Part shown: in pieces, positions 25,976 through 34,840 of the stretch | How positions within the stretch are numbered: the first letter of the stretch is position 1 | How the letters are laid out: every line of letters begins with the position of its first letter | Assembly (NCBI GenBank): GCA_945957605.1 | Contig: CAMFLR010000007.1 | Coordinates: 326,770 to 390,769 of the forward strand | DNA: 64,000 nucleotides | Source: an uncultured Isosphaeraceae bacterium | GTDB lineage: Bacteria > Planctomycetota > Planctomycetia > Isosphaerales > Isosphaeraceae | Direction of reading: 5' to 3' | The notes under the pieces: model-generated | What the model was told of the DNA's origin: nothing | Databases searched by the model: none | What the model saw: only the letters and a program-made list of their open reading frames with translations | Made by a program: the position numbers and the translations under genes

Positions 25976-26837
25976 ATCAGTCTTTGAATCGCATCGCGCC
26001 GAGCTTACTCGCATCGCTTACCGAATGCTCGGGTCGGTCGCGGATGCGGAAGACATCGTCCAGGATGCGTATTTGCGGTGGTCGAACCGGGGGGACGAAG
26101 ACGTCGTTTCCCCGCGAGCCTTCTTGCGGACAATTGTGACGCGGCTTTGTCTCGATGAAATTCGTGCTGCGAAGAGTCGGCGTATGGATTACACGGGACC
26201 CTGGCTGCCGGAACCGATCGTGAGTTCGCGTGACGATCGGCTTGAACTGGCGGAATCGGTCTCGTTCGCGCTTCTGGTTTTGCTCGAGAATCTTTCTGCC
26301 GAAGAGCGTGCCGCGTATTTGCTCAAACGGATGTTTGACTGCGAATACGCCGAGATTGCCCGCACGCTCGACATGAGCGAAGGTGCCTGCAGGCAGTTGG
26401 TTAGCCGCGCAGAAAAGCGGTTGCGAGCGCGAAATCCGAGATTTGCCGCTAACTCAGCGACAGCCGAGAAGCTCGCCGATCGGTTCCTTCATGCTGGTGC
26501 GACGGGCGATCTGGAGTCGCTGCTCGGCGTTCTGACCGACGAGGCGGTGCTCATCTCGGATGGCGGCGGCAAAAGGCTGGCCGCGCGCGCTCCAATTTAT
26601 GGCGCAGAGCGGATTGCGCGGTTCCTCATGGGCATTGCTGGCAAGGCACCGGCGAATCAGTCGATTGTTCCGGTGCAGGTCAACGAAAGCCCCGGTTTTT
26701 TGGTGTACTGGGGCTCGGAATTGCACAGCGCGATCACCTTCGATTTCGATGGTGACCGCATCTGTTCGGTTTACTTCGTGGTCAATCCCGACAAGCTTGG
26801 GCACATTGCGCAGCAGGCGAAGAACGCCACGGTTTGA
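25962..26837 (+). CDS. ECF41-family RNA polymerase sigma factor with SnoaL-like C-terminus
   Basis: ECF sigma factor of 291 residues. Region 2 is about 8-75 ('YRMLGSVADAEDIVQDAYLR'), region 4 about 105-160 ('AEERAAYLLKRMFDCEYAEI', HTH 'IARTLDMSEGACRQLVSRAE'). A ~120-residue SnoaL/NTF2-like domain follows. Two hallmarks of group ECF41 are present: the linker 'YTGPWLPEPI' and the C-terminal 'VNPDKL' motif. In this group the fused C-terminal domain tunes sigma activity in place of a separate anti-sigma factor. The ATG at 25962 lies inside the end of the FAD oxidoreductase gene; the longer upstream frame (from 25845) has no sigma-like content. The likely target is its own operon, though I found no matched promoter by eye. 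Confidence 0.9.
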   Translation: MESPESVFESHRAELTRIAYRMLGSVADAEDIVQDAYLRWSNRGDEDVVSPRAFLRTIVTRLCLDEIRAAKSRRMDYTGPWLPEPIVSSRDDRLELAESVSFALLVLLENLSAEERAAYLLKRMFDCEYAEIARTLDMSEGACRQLVSRAEKRLRARNPRFAANSATAEKLADRFLHAGATGDLESLLGVLTDEAVLISDGGGKRLAARAPIYGAERIARFLMGIAGKAPANQSIVPVQVNESPGFLVYWGSELHSAITFDFDGDRICSVYFVVNPDKLGHIAQQAKNATV

Positions 26838-26887
26838 AATCGTGAGCGCGGGACGGGAATGATTCGTCTCGCGCTCACGAATTTCAA

Positions 26888-27916
26888 TCAATATGCGTCG
26901 GAGCTGATCACCTCGTTACCGTTCGGCGTACTGACGCCGAGCCAGGTTGTGGGATTGATCGTGTTCTTGAAGAACTTCACGCTACCGTCGCACATCACGG
27001 CGTTCACGCCGCCGGCGTGCCAGCTTCGCGCACCCAGGTAAACTACCGGGTACTGGGCACCTGGGGGAGTAATCGACGAACCATTGCACGGCGGACTCTG
27101 CTGTGAGCAACCGCCATTGCCCATCATGTCGGGATAGGTGCTGTTGGGTGTCAAAATGCCATTAAACGAAGTGCCTGGGCCCCACCACGTGTAACCGCGC
27201 AAGTCATTATCGTCCGCGGGGTTTGCGATGCGGGCTTCCGACGCCATCAGCGTGTTGCTTGTGCCGTCGGTAATCGTCGAGATTTTCGCGGGGGGGAGCG
27301 TGGCGAAGCCGACCGCGTAACCGGTGTCGTCGATGAACGGGGAGCCCATGTCGGTGAAGGGCGCGGCGCCGCTGAAACGAACTTGCACGGCCGGATTCGA
27401 GGGCAGGGGGATGGTGTACGCCCCGGTTTGCGCCTGGTCGGTGTTGCCGTAGTTCACGACATAGTTGTGATAACGCGTTTGGTTGCCGGCGCGAGCCCTG
27501 CCCGCGCTAGGGTCGGTCGGACACATGAACGTTTTCACTTGAGAATAGGCGACGGTTGTGTTCGCTGCACCAGCGTAGCGCATGTAACCGTCGGCTGCGC
27601 CGCCGCTGGGGTTGTTACTACCGTAGAAGTTGTAGGAATTGGCGAGTGCCGTTCCTTCCATGAAGGGAAGGACGAACACACACCAGGTACCCCAGCAACA
27701 GCCTTTTTCGCCCGGCGGGAACGAGCCGTTGGAACTCTCGTAGTTGTGCACGGCGAGGCCAATTTGCTTGAGATTGTTGACGCACTGGGCGCGTCGAGCC
27801 GCTTCACGCGCGGCCTGGACTGCAGGGAGGAGCAGGGCAATCAGCACGGCGATGATGGCGATTACCACGAGCAGTTCGATGAGCGTGAAGGCCGACCTCA
27901 GACGAGTTCGCGACAT
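26888..27916 (-). CDS. DUF1559 pilin-like protein (H-x9-DG)
   Basis: Planctomycete DUF1559 protein, 342 residues. It opens with a type IV pilin/pseudopilin prepilin motif ('[20 protein letters not shown]'), so the N-terminus would be cut and methylated by a prepilin peptidase, leaving a hydrophobic helix. The conserved '[19 protein letters not shown]' follows, and the C-terminal H-x9-D-G signature is present ('WHAGGVNAVMCDGSVKFF'). Such proteins occur in tens of copies per planctomycete genome and are thought to be surface or secretion-linked, but their job is unsettled. The gene stands alone between the ECF41 operon (convergent) and a long non-coding stretch. Ribosome site GGAGG lies upstream of the ATG. 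Confidence 0.92.
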   Translation of the reverse strand: MSRTRLRSAFTLIELLVVIAIIAVLIALLLPAVQAAREAARRAQCVNNLKQIGLAVHNYESSNGSFPPGEKGCCWGTWCVFVLPFMEGTALANSYNFYGSNNPSGGAADGYMRYAGAANTTVAYSQVKTFMCPTDPSAGRARAGNQTRYHNYVVNYGNTDQAQTGAYTIPLPSNPAVQVRFSGAAPFTDMGSPFIDDTGYAVGFATLPPAKISTITDGTSNTLMASEARIANPADDNDLRGYTWWGPGTSFNGILTPNSTYPDMMGNGGCSQQSPPCNGSSITPPGAQYPVVYLGARSWHAGGVNAVMCDGSVKFFKNTINPTTWLGVSTPNGNEVISSDAY

Positions 27917-28908
27917 GGAGCTTTCCTCCAGGGAACGAGAGGGGACTGTGGAACACTACTTGCGCGCGACACCGAATTGAGAGTCAATCAGCGGCGAGTT
28001 AAATACGCAGTCCTCCGACGGGATAACGGAGCATATATGGCGTACGCGGGAAGACGCTGCCAGTGCTCAAGGCGCAAGGGCGCACATCGTTCGAGACAGG
28101 GACGCCCTTGCCAGGCTCGCTGCCGATTGAGGCATTCAGGGAGAGGATACTACGAATGGACCGGTCCGAGAGGACCGTGGGACACGGAGAGCTGTGACCT
28201 GAAGGATGATAGTAGTCAAGAAGTTCGCACATCACAAGTCTCTTCGGCAAAAAGTTTGCAAATCTGTCGTTCGCGCAAAAATGCCTGTTTTTTGAGCAAT
28301 TTTGCTGCAAGCCAATAAGCAAGCCGAACTTTTTTGCCATGTCGTTGACAGTTCTATACAAAAAAACTCGACGTAAACGTATTCCTTAAGAATGAAATTC
28401 TCCTATTCTTTTGAGATTGTCGGATATGATGTGAGTCGATCCTTTGTGGTCATCGCTGCCATTCAAGTTTGGCCAAATCGCGGGCTGTAGTTTCTTTTCG
28501 GGCTGGATCTTCGAAGAAGATTACTATTCGATTAAAATTGCTGGCGCGAGTTGCAGAGGCGGCTTTTTTTGGAATACTCGGTTCGAACGTGCAGGTTGCC
28601 CAAAGAGGCTGCACGCAGGAAACGGGAGCGATTCCGCGCCAGACGATTGTCAGGGCGAAATTGGGCGACCAAGGCAGGTATGTTCCCTCGCGAATTTGCT
28701 GGGGAGCGAAGCGGCGGACCAACGCCCAGGGAGAATGCGGCGGTTCGCATGCGAATGGCCGGATATGAGACGCCAAATTGTGCCGTGAACAGAGACGAGG
28801 GCAGGGGGTGTCAAGATCGCGGCGGTACGTTACGATAATGGCGCACCTGGATGAGCTCGTCCGGGGCTGCTCTCAGGCTTTGGGTCGTCGGGAGGGAGCC
28901 GCTCAGCG
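27917..28908. other. ~1-kb non-coding region
   Basis: Divergent intergenic region between the DUF1559 gene and the DAC-like gene. Open frames of about 100 codons on both strands have no ribosome site or protein-like content. A short inverted repeat (CAAGGGCG at 28075-28082 and CGCCCTTG at 28103-28110) and an AT-rich block around 28310-28440 containing TTGACA (28345) are visible, but I cannot assign either to a promoter. I recognise no RNA gene. Confidence 0.5.
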
Positions 28909-30315
28909 ATGATTGATGAGGTAGATGTCTTTCAAGCTCGTGGGCAAACTCCTTCGCGCATTCTTGGGCTTTATCAGACGTTTTTTCGCCGTTATGTCGA
29001 GCATTTCTTTCCGGACGCCGTTCTCGAGGCCGCCGGCGATCGCAGCATTCTTAGCCCTGAGCCCAACACGCGGAAAACGTATTACCGGGTGATCGAAGAC
29101 CCGGCAGGCGTTGGGGTTGAGATCGACTGGTTCGGTACGCGCTACTCGCTGCAACCCAGCAGCCCCGCGCCTTTTTTGCCGGCCGAGAGAAAACTGATCG
29201 ACCTGATCCTCAATTTGCTCGACATGCGGTATCGCTCGATGTTCGAACTCGAAACATCGCAGCTCACCGACATGTTTCACTTCGCAATCGAGGACATGAT
29301 CGTCACCGATTTCCTCGACGCCCCTTTTCCCCACCGAATTCCTGCCGCAATCGAGGCGCTTCGAGTCGCTGCGCTCTCGACGTACGAAAATCGCCGGGTG
29401 TCCACGGGCGCGCTGCTGCTCGGTACGCCGCACGATCCGGCATCTCCCCTCCGCCCGACTCTCGCCGGCGCTCCGCGTTACAACGTGCGGTTGACGGCGA
29501 TCAAGGGGTTCCATCGACTTTGCGACGGCGTAAAGACGGTCTACCTGGTCGATAATCAGGGCGACTTGATTCGCGCGATCGACATTCACCGCTGGGCTGA
29601 GCGAACACAAGGGAGCGAACCGCTCGCGACGCCTTGTCCGCGGCCATACCACGGTCACGCCCTGGCGACCAGGAACGGCCGCCACATCTGTCTTGTGCTC
29701 ACACCGTCGCAGGAAATCAAGATTTTCTCCCACGGATCGCTCGCGTTTTCGTTCAGCGACGCCCGCTGGCGGATGCTCGACATTCCAACGAAGTTCGAAG
29801 GCTGGTGCACGGCGGTCGGTCCAACTGTCGCTCCCGAAATGGCTCGGGTGATCTTCCAGGCCGCGCTCAACCTGAGCGAAGCACGCAGGGGCGCCCTCTT
29901 CGTCGTCACGCGAGACGCGGTGAACTCGCTCTCGCAACTGATCGCGCCAGCCGACCGAATCGTCGATGAGATTGCCGAAGACGATCCCCACGATCCCGAC
30001 AACCTTTCACCGCGCGTGGCAAAACGGTCGCTGCATCATTTGGTGCGCAATCAGACGCTGCTGGATTTGGACGCGACGGTCATCGAGTCGCTTGCGTGCA
30101 TCGATGGGGCGGTTGTCGTCGATCGCCAAGGTCGCTTGCTGACGTTTGGGGCGATATTGCGGATTGCCCCCGAAGTGTTGCGCGTGGCGCGAGCGGTTGA
30201 AGGAGCGCGAACTTTGGCGGCGCTTGCGGCTTCGTTCCATGGTCCGACTTTGAAGATCAGCGAGGACGGGAAGATCACAATGTTCTTGGGTGGTAGGCGC
30301 GTTTGGGATCTGTAA
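28909..30315 (+). CDS. hypothetical protein with C-terminal DAC-like (diadenylate cyclase fold) domain
   Basis: Protein of 468 residues with no signal peptide or membrane helix, so probably cytoplasmic. The last ~160 residues read like a DisA_N/DAC domain: 'RGALFVVTRDAVNSLSQLI' (about 327-345), then 'CIDGAVVVDRQGRLLTFGAI' containing the DGA motif (D399-G400-A401), then 'EGARTLAALAASFHGPTLKI' and 'SEDGKITMFLGG'. In true diadenylate cyclases the third block carries R-H-R; here it is A-R-T, so c-di-AMP synthesis is doubtful. Such divergent DAC homologues (DACNV-type) have been proposed as nucleotide sensors. Residues 1-320 match nothing I know. A GGGAGGGAG ribosome site lies 10-18 bases before the ATG. 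It stands alone, converging with the histidine kinase gene. Confidence 0.65.
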   Translation: MIDEVDVFQARGQTPSRILGLYQTFFRRYVEHFFPDAVLEAAGDRSILSPEPNTRKTYYRVIEDPAGVGVEIDWFGTRYSLQPSSPAPFLPAERKLIDLILNLLDMRYRSMFELETSQLTDMFHFAIEDMIVTDFLDAPFPHRIPAAIEALRVAALSTYENRRVSTGALLLGTPHDPASPLRPTLAGAPRYNVRLTAIKGFHRLCDGVKTVYLVDNQGDLIRAIDIHRWAERTQGSEPLATPCPRPYHGHALATRNGRHICLVLTPSQEIKIFSHGSLAFSFSDARWRMLDIPTKFEGWCTAVGPTVAPEMARVIFQAALNLSEARRGALFVVTRDAVNSLSQLIAPADRIVDEIAEDDPHDPDNLSPRVAKRSLHHLVRNQTLLDLDATVIESLACIDGAVVVDRQGRLLTFGAILRIAPEVLRVARAVEGARTLAALAASFHGPTLKISEDGKITMFLGGRRVWDL

Positions 30316-30413
30316 GGCTTAAAAACGTTTAAAAAAAGACAACATCTGGACCGCGACGGGGCGTTCCTTCGCGCGAAATTCAAAAAAATCGCGCCTCGAT
30401 ACAAGAAAACGCT

Positions 30414-30554
30414 CCAGCTCTCATAACTCCCTTATAGAGAGCTGGTCGACGCCAACCCGGACCAGGCTCAAACGCACTTGTTTAGGGAACGCTCCTCTTC
30501 TTGCCGAGAGGAGCACGCGTGAGGCTGGGTGGCCTGTGCGGGTTGCCCAGCCTC
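30414..30554. terminator. cluster of three hairpins between convergent genes
   Basis: Three inverted repeats follow one another: CCAGCTCTC/GAGAGCTGG (30414-30422/30437-30445), GCTCCTCT/AGAGGAGC (30491-30498/30507-30514) and GAGGCTGGG/CCCAGCCTC (30521-30529/30546-30554). The last is followed by a short T run on the plus strand. They sit between the rightward DAC-like gene and the leftward histidine kinase and probably stop transcription from one or both. Confidence 0.55.
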
Positions 30555-30560
30555 CGTATT

Positions 30561-33500
30561 TTAACGCGTCTGAAGCATGCTCAGAAGCGCCGTGAGTGAT
30601 TTGTAATCGACCGGTTTGACCAGGTGGTGGTCGAAGCCGGCGAGGAGCGACGATGCTCGATCTTCTTCACGGCCATATCCCGAGCAGGCGATCAGAAGCA
30701 TATTCGGGGTGACGGCGGTTGCGCGTAGCTCGCGGGCGAGTTCGTAACCGTCCATCCCAGGCAAGCCGATGTCGAGAATCGCGACGTCGAACGGTAACTT
30801 GCGCGCTGCTTCGAGCGCGGAAGTCGCCTCGCTCGCTGGGACGACTGCATGCCCTGCGCGAGTGAGTAACAGCTTCATACCGAGGAGAATGTCGGGCGAG
30901 TCCTCGACGACGAGGATTTGAAGCGGGCGCTTCGGTATTTGGGAAGACGCTGGCTGTGTGGGTTTCTGGTCAATTGTATCTTGGGGAATGGGCAACCAAA
31001 CGGAGAAGACGCTGCCTTTCCCTAATCCATCGCTCGACGCCTCGACGCGACCGCCGTGCATGATGGCCAATCGCTGCGCGACCGCGAGACCAACACCGAG
31101 GCCGCCGGGCGTGCGGTCGAGCGAAGTATCGATCTGCGTGAAAAGGTCGAAGATTCCGCCGATTTTTTCGGGCGCAATGCCAATGCCCGAATCCTTGACG
31201 CGGAACACAGCGCGCGAACCTTCGACACCCATCGACACGAGAATCTCACCTTGCAGATTCGAGTACTTGGTCGCGTTTGTGAGGATATTGATCAACACTT
31301 GTTCCATTCGCGTGGGATCGGCATCGACCATTAAGGGCGTCGTTTCCAGGTCGACCACAAGCTTCTGAAGCCGTGAGGCGATGACCGGTCGCACGTTGCT
31401 CAGCGCGCGCTGGGCAATCGCGACGAAATCTGCTCGTTCAGGCTTGAGCCGGATCTTGCCATGCGCGATTCGCGCAACGTCGAGCAAGTCGTCGGAGAGC
31501 CGAGTAAGGTTGCGCATCTGGCGATTGGCGGCTTCATAGGCCCATTCGATATCAGCCGGTTCGGCCTCGGGCATTCGCAGAACTTGAAGCGCATTCGAAA
31601 CGCCGGCCAGGGGATTGCGCAGCTCGTGGGCCAGCATCGCCAGAAACTCGTCCTTATGGCGATCGGCTTCCTGAAGCTTGCGTTCAACCGCCTTACGCTC
31701 GGTGATATCGAGCGCTGCACCCGTTATGCCAATGACTTTTCCCGCAGCATTTCGCGATGGTTCGATAAACATTTCAAAATGATATTCAGAACCTTCGATC
31801 GTATGGCAAACCTCCGTACGAATACCAACGCCCGACTCCATCACGCGGCGCTTCAGCTCGGCACGCTGATCGGTGAGCGCGCGGTCGGGATAGACTTCGT
31901 AGTCTGTCTTGCCAATGAATCTTTCAGGCGGGAGACCGAGCGGCGGATTGTCGATCCACGTATATCGTAGGTCGAGGTCCTGGTTGAAGACGGCGAGCCT
32001 TGCGGTTTTTACCGCGGTCTTGAGTCGCTCGGTCGTCAGGATTAACTCGTATTCAGCCTTCTTCCGCTCAGTGATGTCGCGAACGGCAAAAAGCCCTCGA
32101 AGCGGCGTTCGTGCCCCTTCGCTGTCGGACGCAAAGAAGACCTGGTACCTCACGGCGACCCAACGTGCGTCGCTTTCCGGTCGATTGAGACGAATCTCGA
32201 GTGCGCACTGACCATCGCCCGCCGGGTCAACGCTGCTTGACTTCTGCGTAAGAAAATGCTCGCGATCGTCGGCGTGCCAGAGTTCGACCAAGGCGCCTCG
32301 AGTAATCGTGACGCTTTCCGGCGGCAAGCCGAGAATCAACGCTGCCTCGCCGGGAAGGTGAACGAGGTCGGTCCGATAATCGATCTCGCCGATGGCGACT
32401 CCGGCGACCTCCGTGCCAATGCGCAGGCGCTCTTCGTTGCGGCGAATCTGTTCTTGCGCTTGCTTCGAAGCGGAAATGTCGACCGAGACGCCGAAAAGCC
32501 GCGGGCGTGAACCGACGTCAGCGTGCGACCGGCCGCGAACCTCGAGCCAGATTTCCTTACCATTATCGGGGCGGATTAAACGCGCTTCGATACGGAAGTC
32601 TCGGCCCGTTTCGATCGCGGCGGTAACCGCCTCGCTCATCCGCGCACGGTCATCGTGGTGAATGTGTTCAAGGCCAAGGTCGTTGGGATTGAGCGTGAAG
32701 CCGAGAACATCTGCACAATTGTCGCTCGCGGCCATCGAACCGCTTGCAACGCCCCATTCCCAGACCACCATACGCGCCGATGAAACGGCCAGCGCGAGCC
32801 GATCCTGGGCGGCTTGGTAGGCAGATTCACGCTCTTTTTGTTCGGTGATATCGCGTACGGCATAAAGGCCGCGTGTCGGCCGCATTTCGCCGTCGGGCGT
32901 TTTTTCGAAGAAGACTCGTTGGCGAATTGCTAGCCATCGAAGCTGGCCGTCGAGTCGAATGATTCGGACCTCGAGCGAGAGTTCGCCGCTTCCCGCTGGG
33001 TCGAGAGTCTCGTTCAACGCGCGCAGCATTGCTTCGCGATCTTCAGGATGGTACAGCTCGCGGATTTGCTCGCGAGGGACGACCATCTCGCGCGGTTCGT
33101 ATCCGAAGAGCGCGGCCGATTCGGGCGAGAGATGGACTTCGTTTGTGAGGTAGTCAACCTCGGAGATCGTGACGCCGGCGATCCCCGTTCCAAGTCGGAG
33201 TCTTTCCTCATTCCGCTTGAGAAGCTCGATACTTCGCTTCGAGTCGCTAATGTCAACAGCGACTCCGCATAGCCTCGGTGCCATTCCGGGTCGCAGATGC
33301 ACGCGACCGCGAATCTCACACCAATCAGTTATTTCGCTGTCAACGCGTCTGATGCGCAACTGGTGGCAAAAGTCGCCCCCTAGCTCGATCGCTCGTTGAA
33401 CTGCGACACGAAATCCAGGGACATCATCCGCATGAATTCGGCTCCACACGTGGTCGATCGTCGAACGCTGTTCGCCCACGACGTTGCGATCATTGTCTTG

Positions 33501-34064
33501 TGTGAAAAAGAATGAATTTGTTTGTCGGTCAGACTCCCAGACCGCCATCCGAGACGCCTGAAGCGCCATCGTGAGGCGTTCTTCATTCTCCTTGATCTTT
33601 ACTTCTGCTTCTTTACGTTCGGTTATGTCGACGACGACACCACGCGACACCACCGGACGCAACTTTCCCGTAGCCGGATCGGTATCAAATTCAGTATGCC
33701 CGCGTGCCATGACCCAGCGCACAGTTCCATCTTTCTGAATGACCCGATGCTCGATATCGAACTTTCCCTTCCCATTCGGGTCGAGCGATCGAGTCGCCGC
33801 TTCGTAAACGAGAGGCAAATCGTCAGGATGAGTCGATGCCGGTAAGGACTCTGGCGTTAAATTCACGCCTGGCGCGATGCCGAGGATCGTCGACAGTTGC
33901 GGCGAAGCATCGAACGTGTTGCGGATGTGATCGGCCTCGTATGTTCCAAATCCCGCCGCCTCGACCGCGCTTCGCCAGCGCTCGGGGCCAGGACGGGATG
34001 CCTGACCTTCGCCGATCGGGCGATTCGGTGCGTCGGATCTTGGTTTAGCTTGGGATTCCGACAT
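30561..34064 (-). CDS. hybrid sensor histidine kinase with six PAS domains and a receiver
   Basis: Cytoplasmic hybrid kinase of 1,167 residues with no membrane segment. Six PAS domains, most ending in a PAC-like 'D-I-(T/S)-x-x-K', are joined by coiled linkers ('KENEERL', 'KRNEERL', 'RRNEERL'). Then come HisKA with the phospho-accepting H813 in 'AMLAHELRNPLAGVSN', HATPase_c with the N box ('NILTNATKYS'), G1 ('VKDSGIGIAPEKI') and G2 ('GGLGVGLAVAQRLAIMHGG'), and a receiver with D1098 in 'AILDIGLPGMDGYEL'. PAS 2-3 and PAS 4-5 look like a duplicated pair. It would sense soluble or intracellular signals and pass phosphate from H813 to D1098 and on to an unknown partner; no response regulator or phosphotransfer gene is adjacent. 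I chose the start at MSESQAKPRSD; the frame is open to 34181, without a strong ribosome site. Confidence 0.9.
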   Translation of the reverse strand: MSESQAKPRSDAPNRPIGEGQASRPGPERWRSAVEAAGFGTYEADHIRNTFDASPQLSTILGIAPGVNLTPESLPASTHPDDLPLVYEAATRSLDPNGKGKFDIEHRVIQKDGTVRWVMARGHTEFDTDPATGKLRPVVSRGVVVDITERKEAEVKIKENEERLTMALQASRMAVWESDRQTNSFFFTQDNDRNVVGEQRSTIDHVWSRIHADDVPGFRVAVQRAIELGGDFCHQLRIRRVDSEITDWCEIRGRVHLRPGMAPRLCGVAVDISDSKRSIELLKRNEERLRLGTGIAGVTISEVDYLTNEVHLSPESAALFGYEPREMVVPREQIRELYHPEDREAMLRALNETLDPAGSGELSLEVRIIRLDGQLRWLAIRQRVFFEKTPDGEMRPTRGLYAVRDITEQKERESAYQAAQDRLALAVSSARMVVWEWGVASGSMAASDNCADVLGFTLNPNDLGLEHIHHDDRARMSEAVTAAIETGRDFRIEARLIRPDNGKEIWLEVRGRSHADVGSRPRLFGVSVDISASKQAQEQIRRNEERLRIGTEVAGVAIGEIDYRTDLVHLPGEAALILGLPPESVTITRGALVELWHADDREHFLTQKSSSVDPAGDGQCALEIRLNRPESDARWVAVRYQVFFASDSEGARTPLRGLFAVRDITERKKAEYELILTTERLKTAVKTARLAVFNQDLDLRYTWIDNPPLGLPPERFIGKTDYEVYPDRALTDQRAELKRRVMESGVGIRTEVCHTIEGSEYHFEMFIEPSRNAAGKVIGITGAALDITERKAVERKLQEADRHKDEFLAMLAHELRNPLAGVSNALQVLRMPEAEPADIEWAYEAANRQMRNLTRLSDDLLDVARIAHGKIRLKPERADFVAIAQRALSNVRPVIASRLQKLVVDLETTPLMVDADPTRMEQVLINILTNATKYSNLQGEILVSMGVEGSRAVFRVKDSGIGIAPEKIGGIFDLFTQIDTSLDRTPGGLGVGLAVAQRLAIMHGGRVEASSDGLGKGSVFSVWLPIPQDTIDQKPTQPASSQIPKRPLQILVVEDSPDILLGMKLLLTRAGHAVVPASEATSALEAARKLPFDVAILDIGLPGMDGYELARELRATAVTPNMLLIACSGYGREEDRASSLLAGFDHHLVKPVDYKSLTALLSMLQTR

Positions 34065-34840
34065 TATGCCATCACTCACATCGTGCCTTGATAAGCGTGC
34101 GCGTGCCGTGCAAATCGCAGTTCTTATTCGTTCGTACTTTATCGGAAGAGTGAGTTTGAAAAGTCTGGTCAAATGAATCAAGACCGTCGCGGATCATATA
34201 CTTACGATTTTCGGTCAGAGCGATCTGAGATCGCTGATTGCGTTGCAATCGATCATCAAACGAGTTCCAAACCCCCAACTCGACACTGAGAGTCCCGGTA
34301 AGATAGGCAGGGGGATTGGGAGCGGTCTTTGAGGCTGACCTTGTAGAAATGGTGATTGCAGAGTCGAAGCCGCAACGCGCGTACCGTCTTCACATTCCAA
34401 ATTGAACAGGTGAAACGGCGAGACTGAACTGCCAAAAACGAACACCGCGCGGACCGCAGGTTTGCCGATGCGCCTTCGGTTGAACGACGGGGCCTTCAGC
34501 GTCAAACACTTACGGTAAGTCAAACCATTGAGGACTGCTTAAGAGACCGTGAGTCAGTAACATGAAAGCCTGTTCAAGAATACGAAGTTATTTGAGCCCA
34601 ATTCCAAAACAGGTAGGCACTTTAATCGTAAGGGTGAGCAAGGAAGCAAACCGAGCCTGTACCAGGTCAGGCGGTTGGCCTCACAGCTTTGATGAATGCA
34701 CGAATAGTCTCAAGTTTGTATTTGACTGCGTTCGACTGCTTCAATACACCTAAAGACATCGTGCTAGAGAATTCGTTGATCCTTCCAGTTTCAAGTTCCC
34801 CCTTGGGCACTGCGTCCACGAACGCTGAAAGGAGATCGTC
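34065..34840. other. non-coding region between histidine kinase and DUF1559 gene
   Basis: About 780 bases between divergent genes. Small open frames (longest ~100 codons) have no ribosome site or recognisable product. The right end holds AAGGAGAT (34826-34833), the ribosome site of the DUF1559 gene. No RNA gene or repeat was recognised. Confidence 0.5.

Noticed and set aside
28903..29991. 362-codon leftward frame opposite the DAC-like gene
   Set aside because: Arg-rich composition, no motif and no ribosome site; the plus-strand frame has the DGA motif and a ribosome site.
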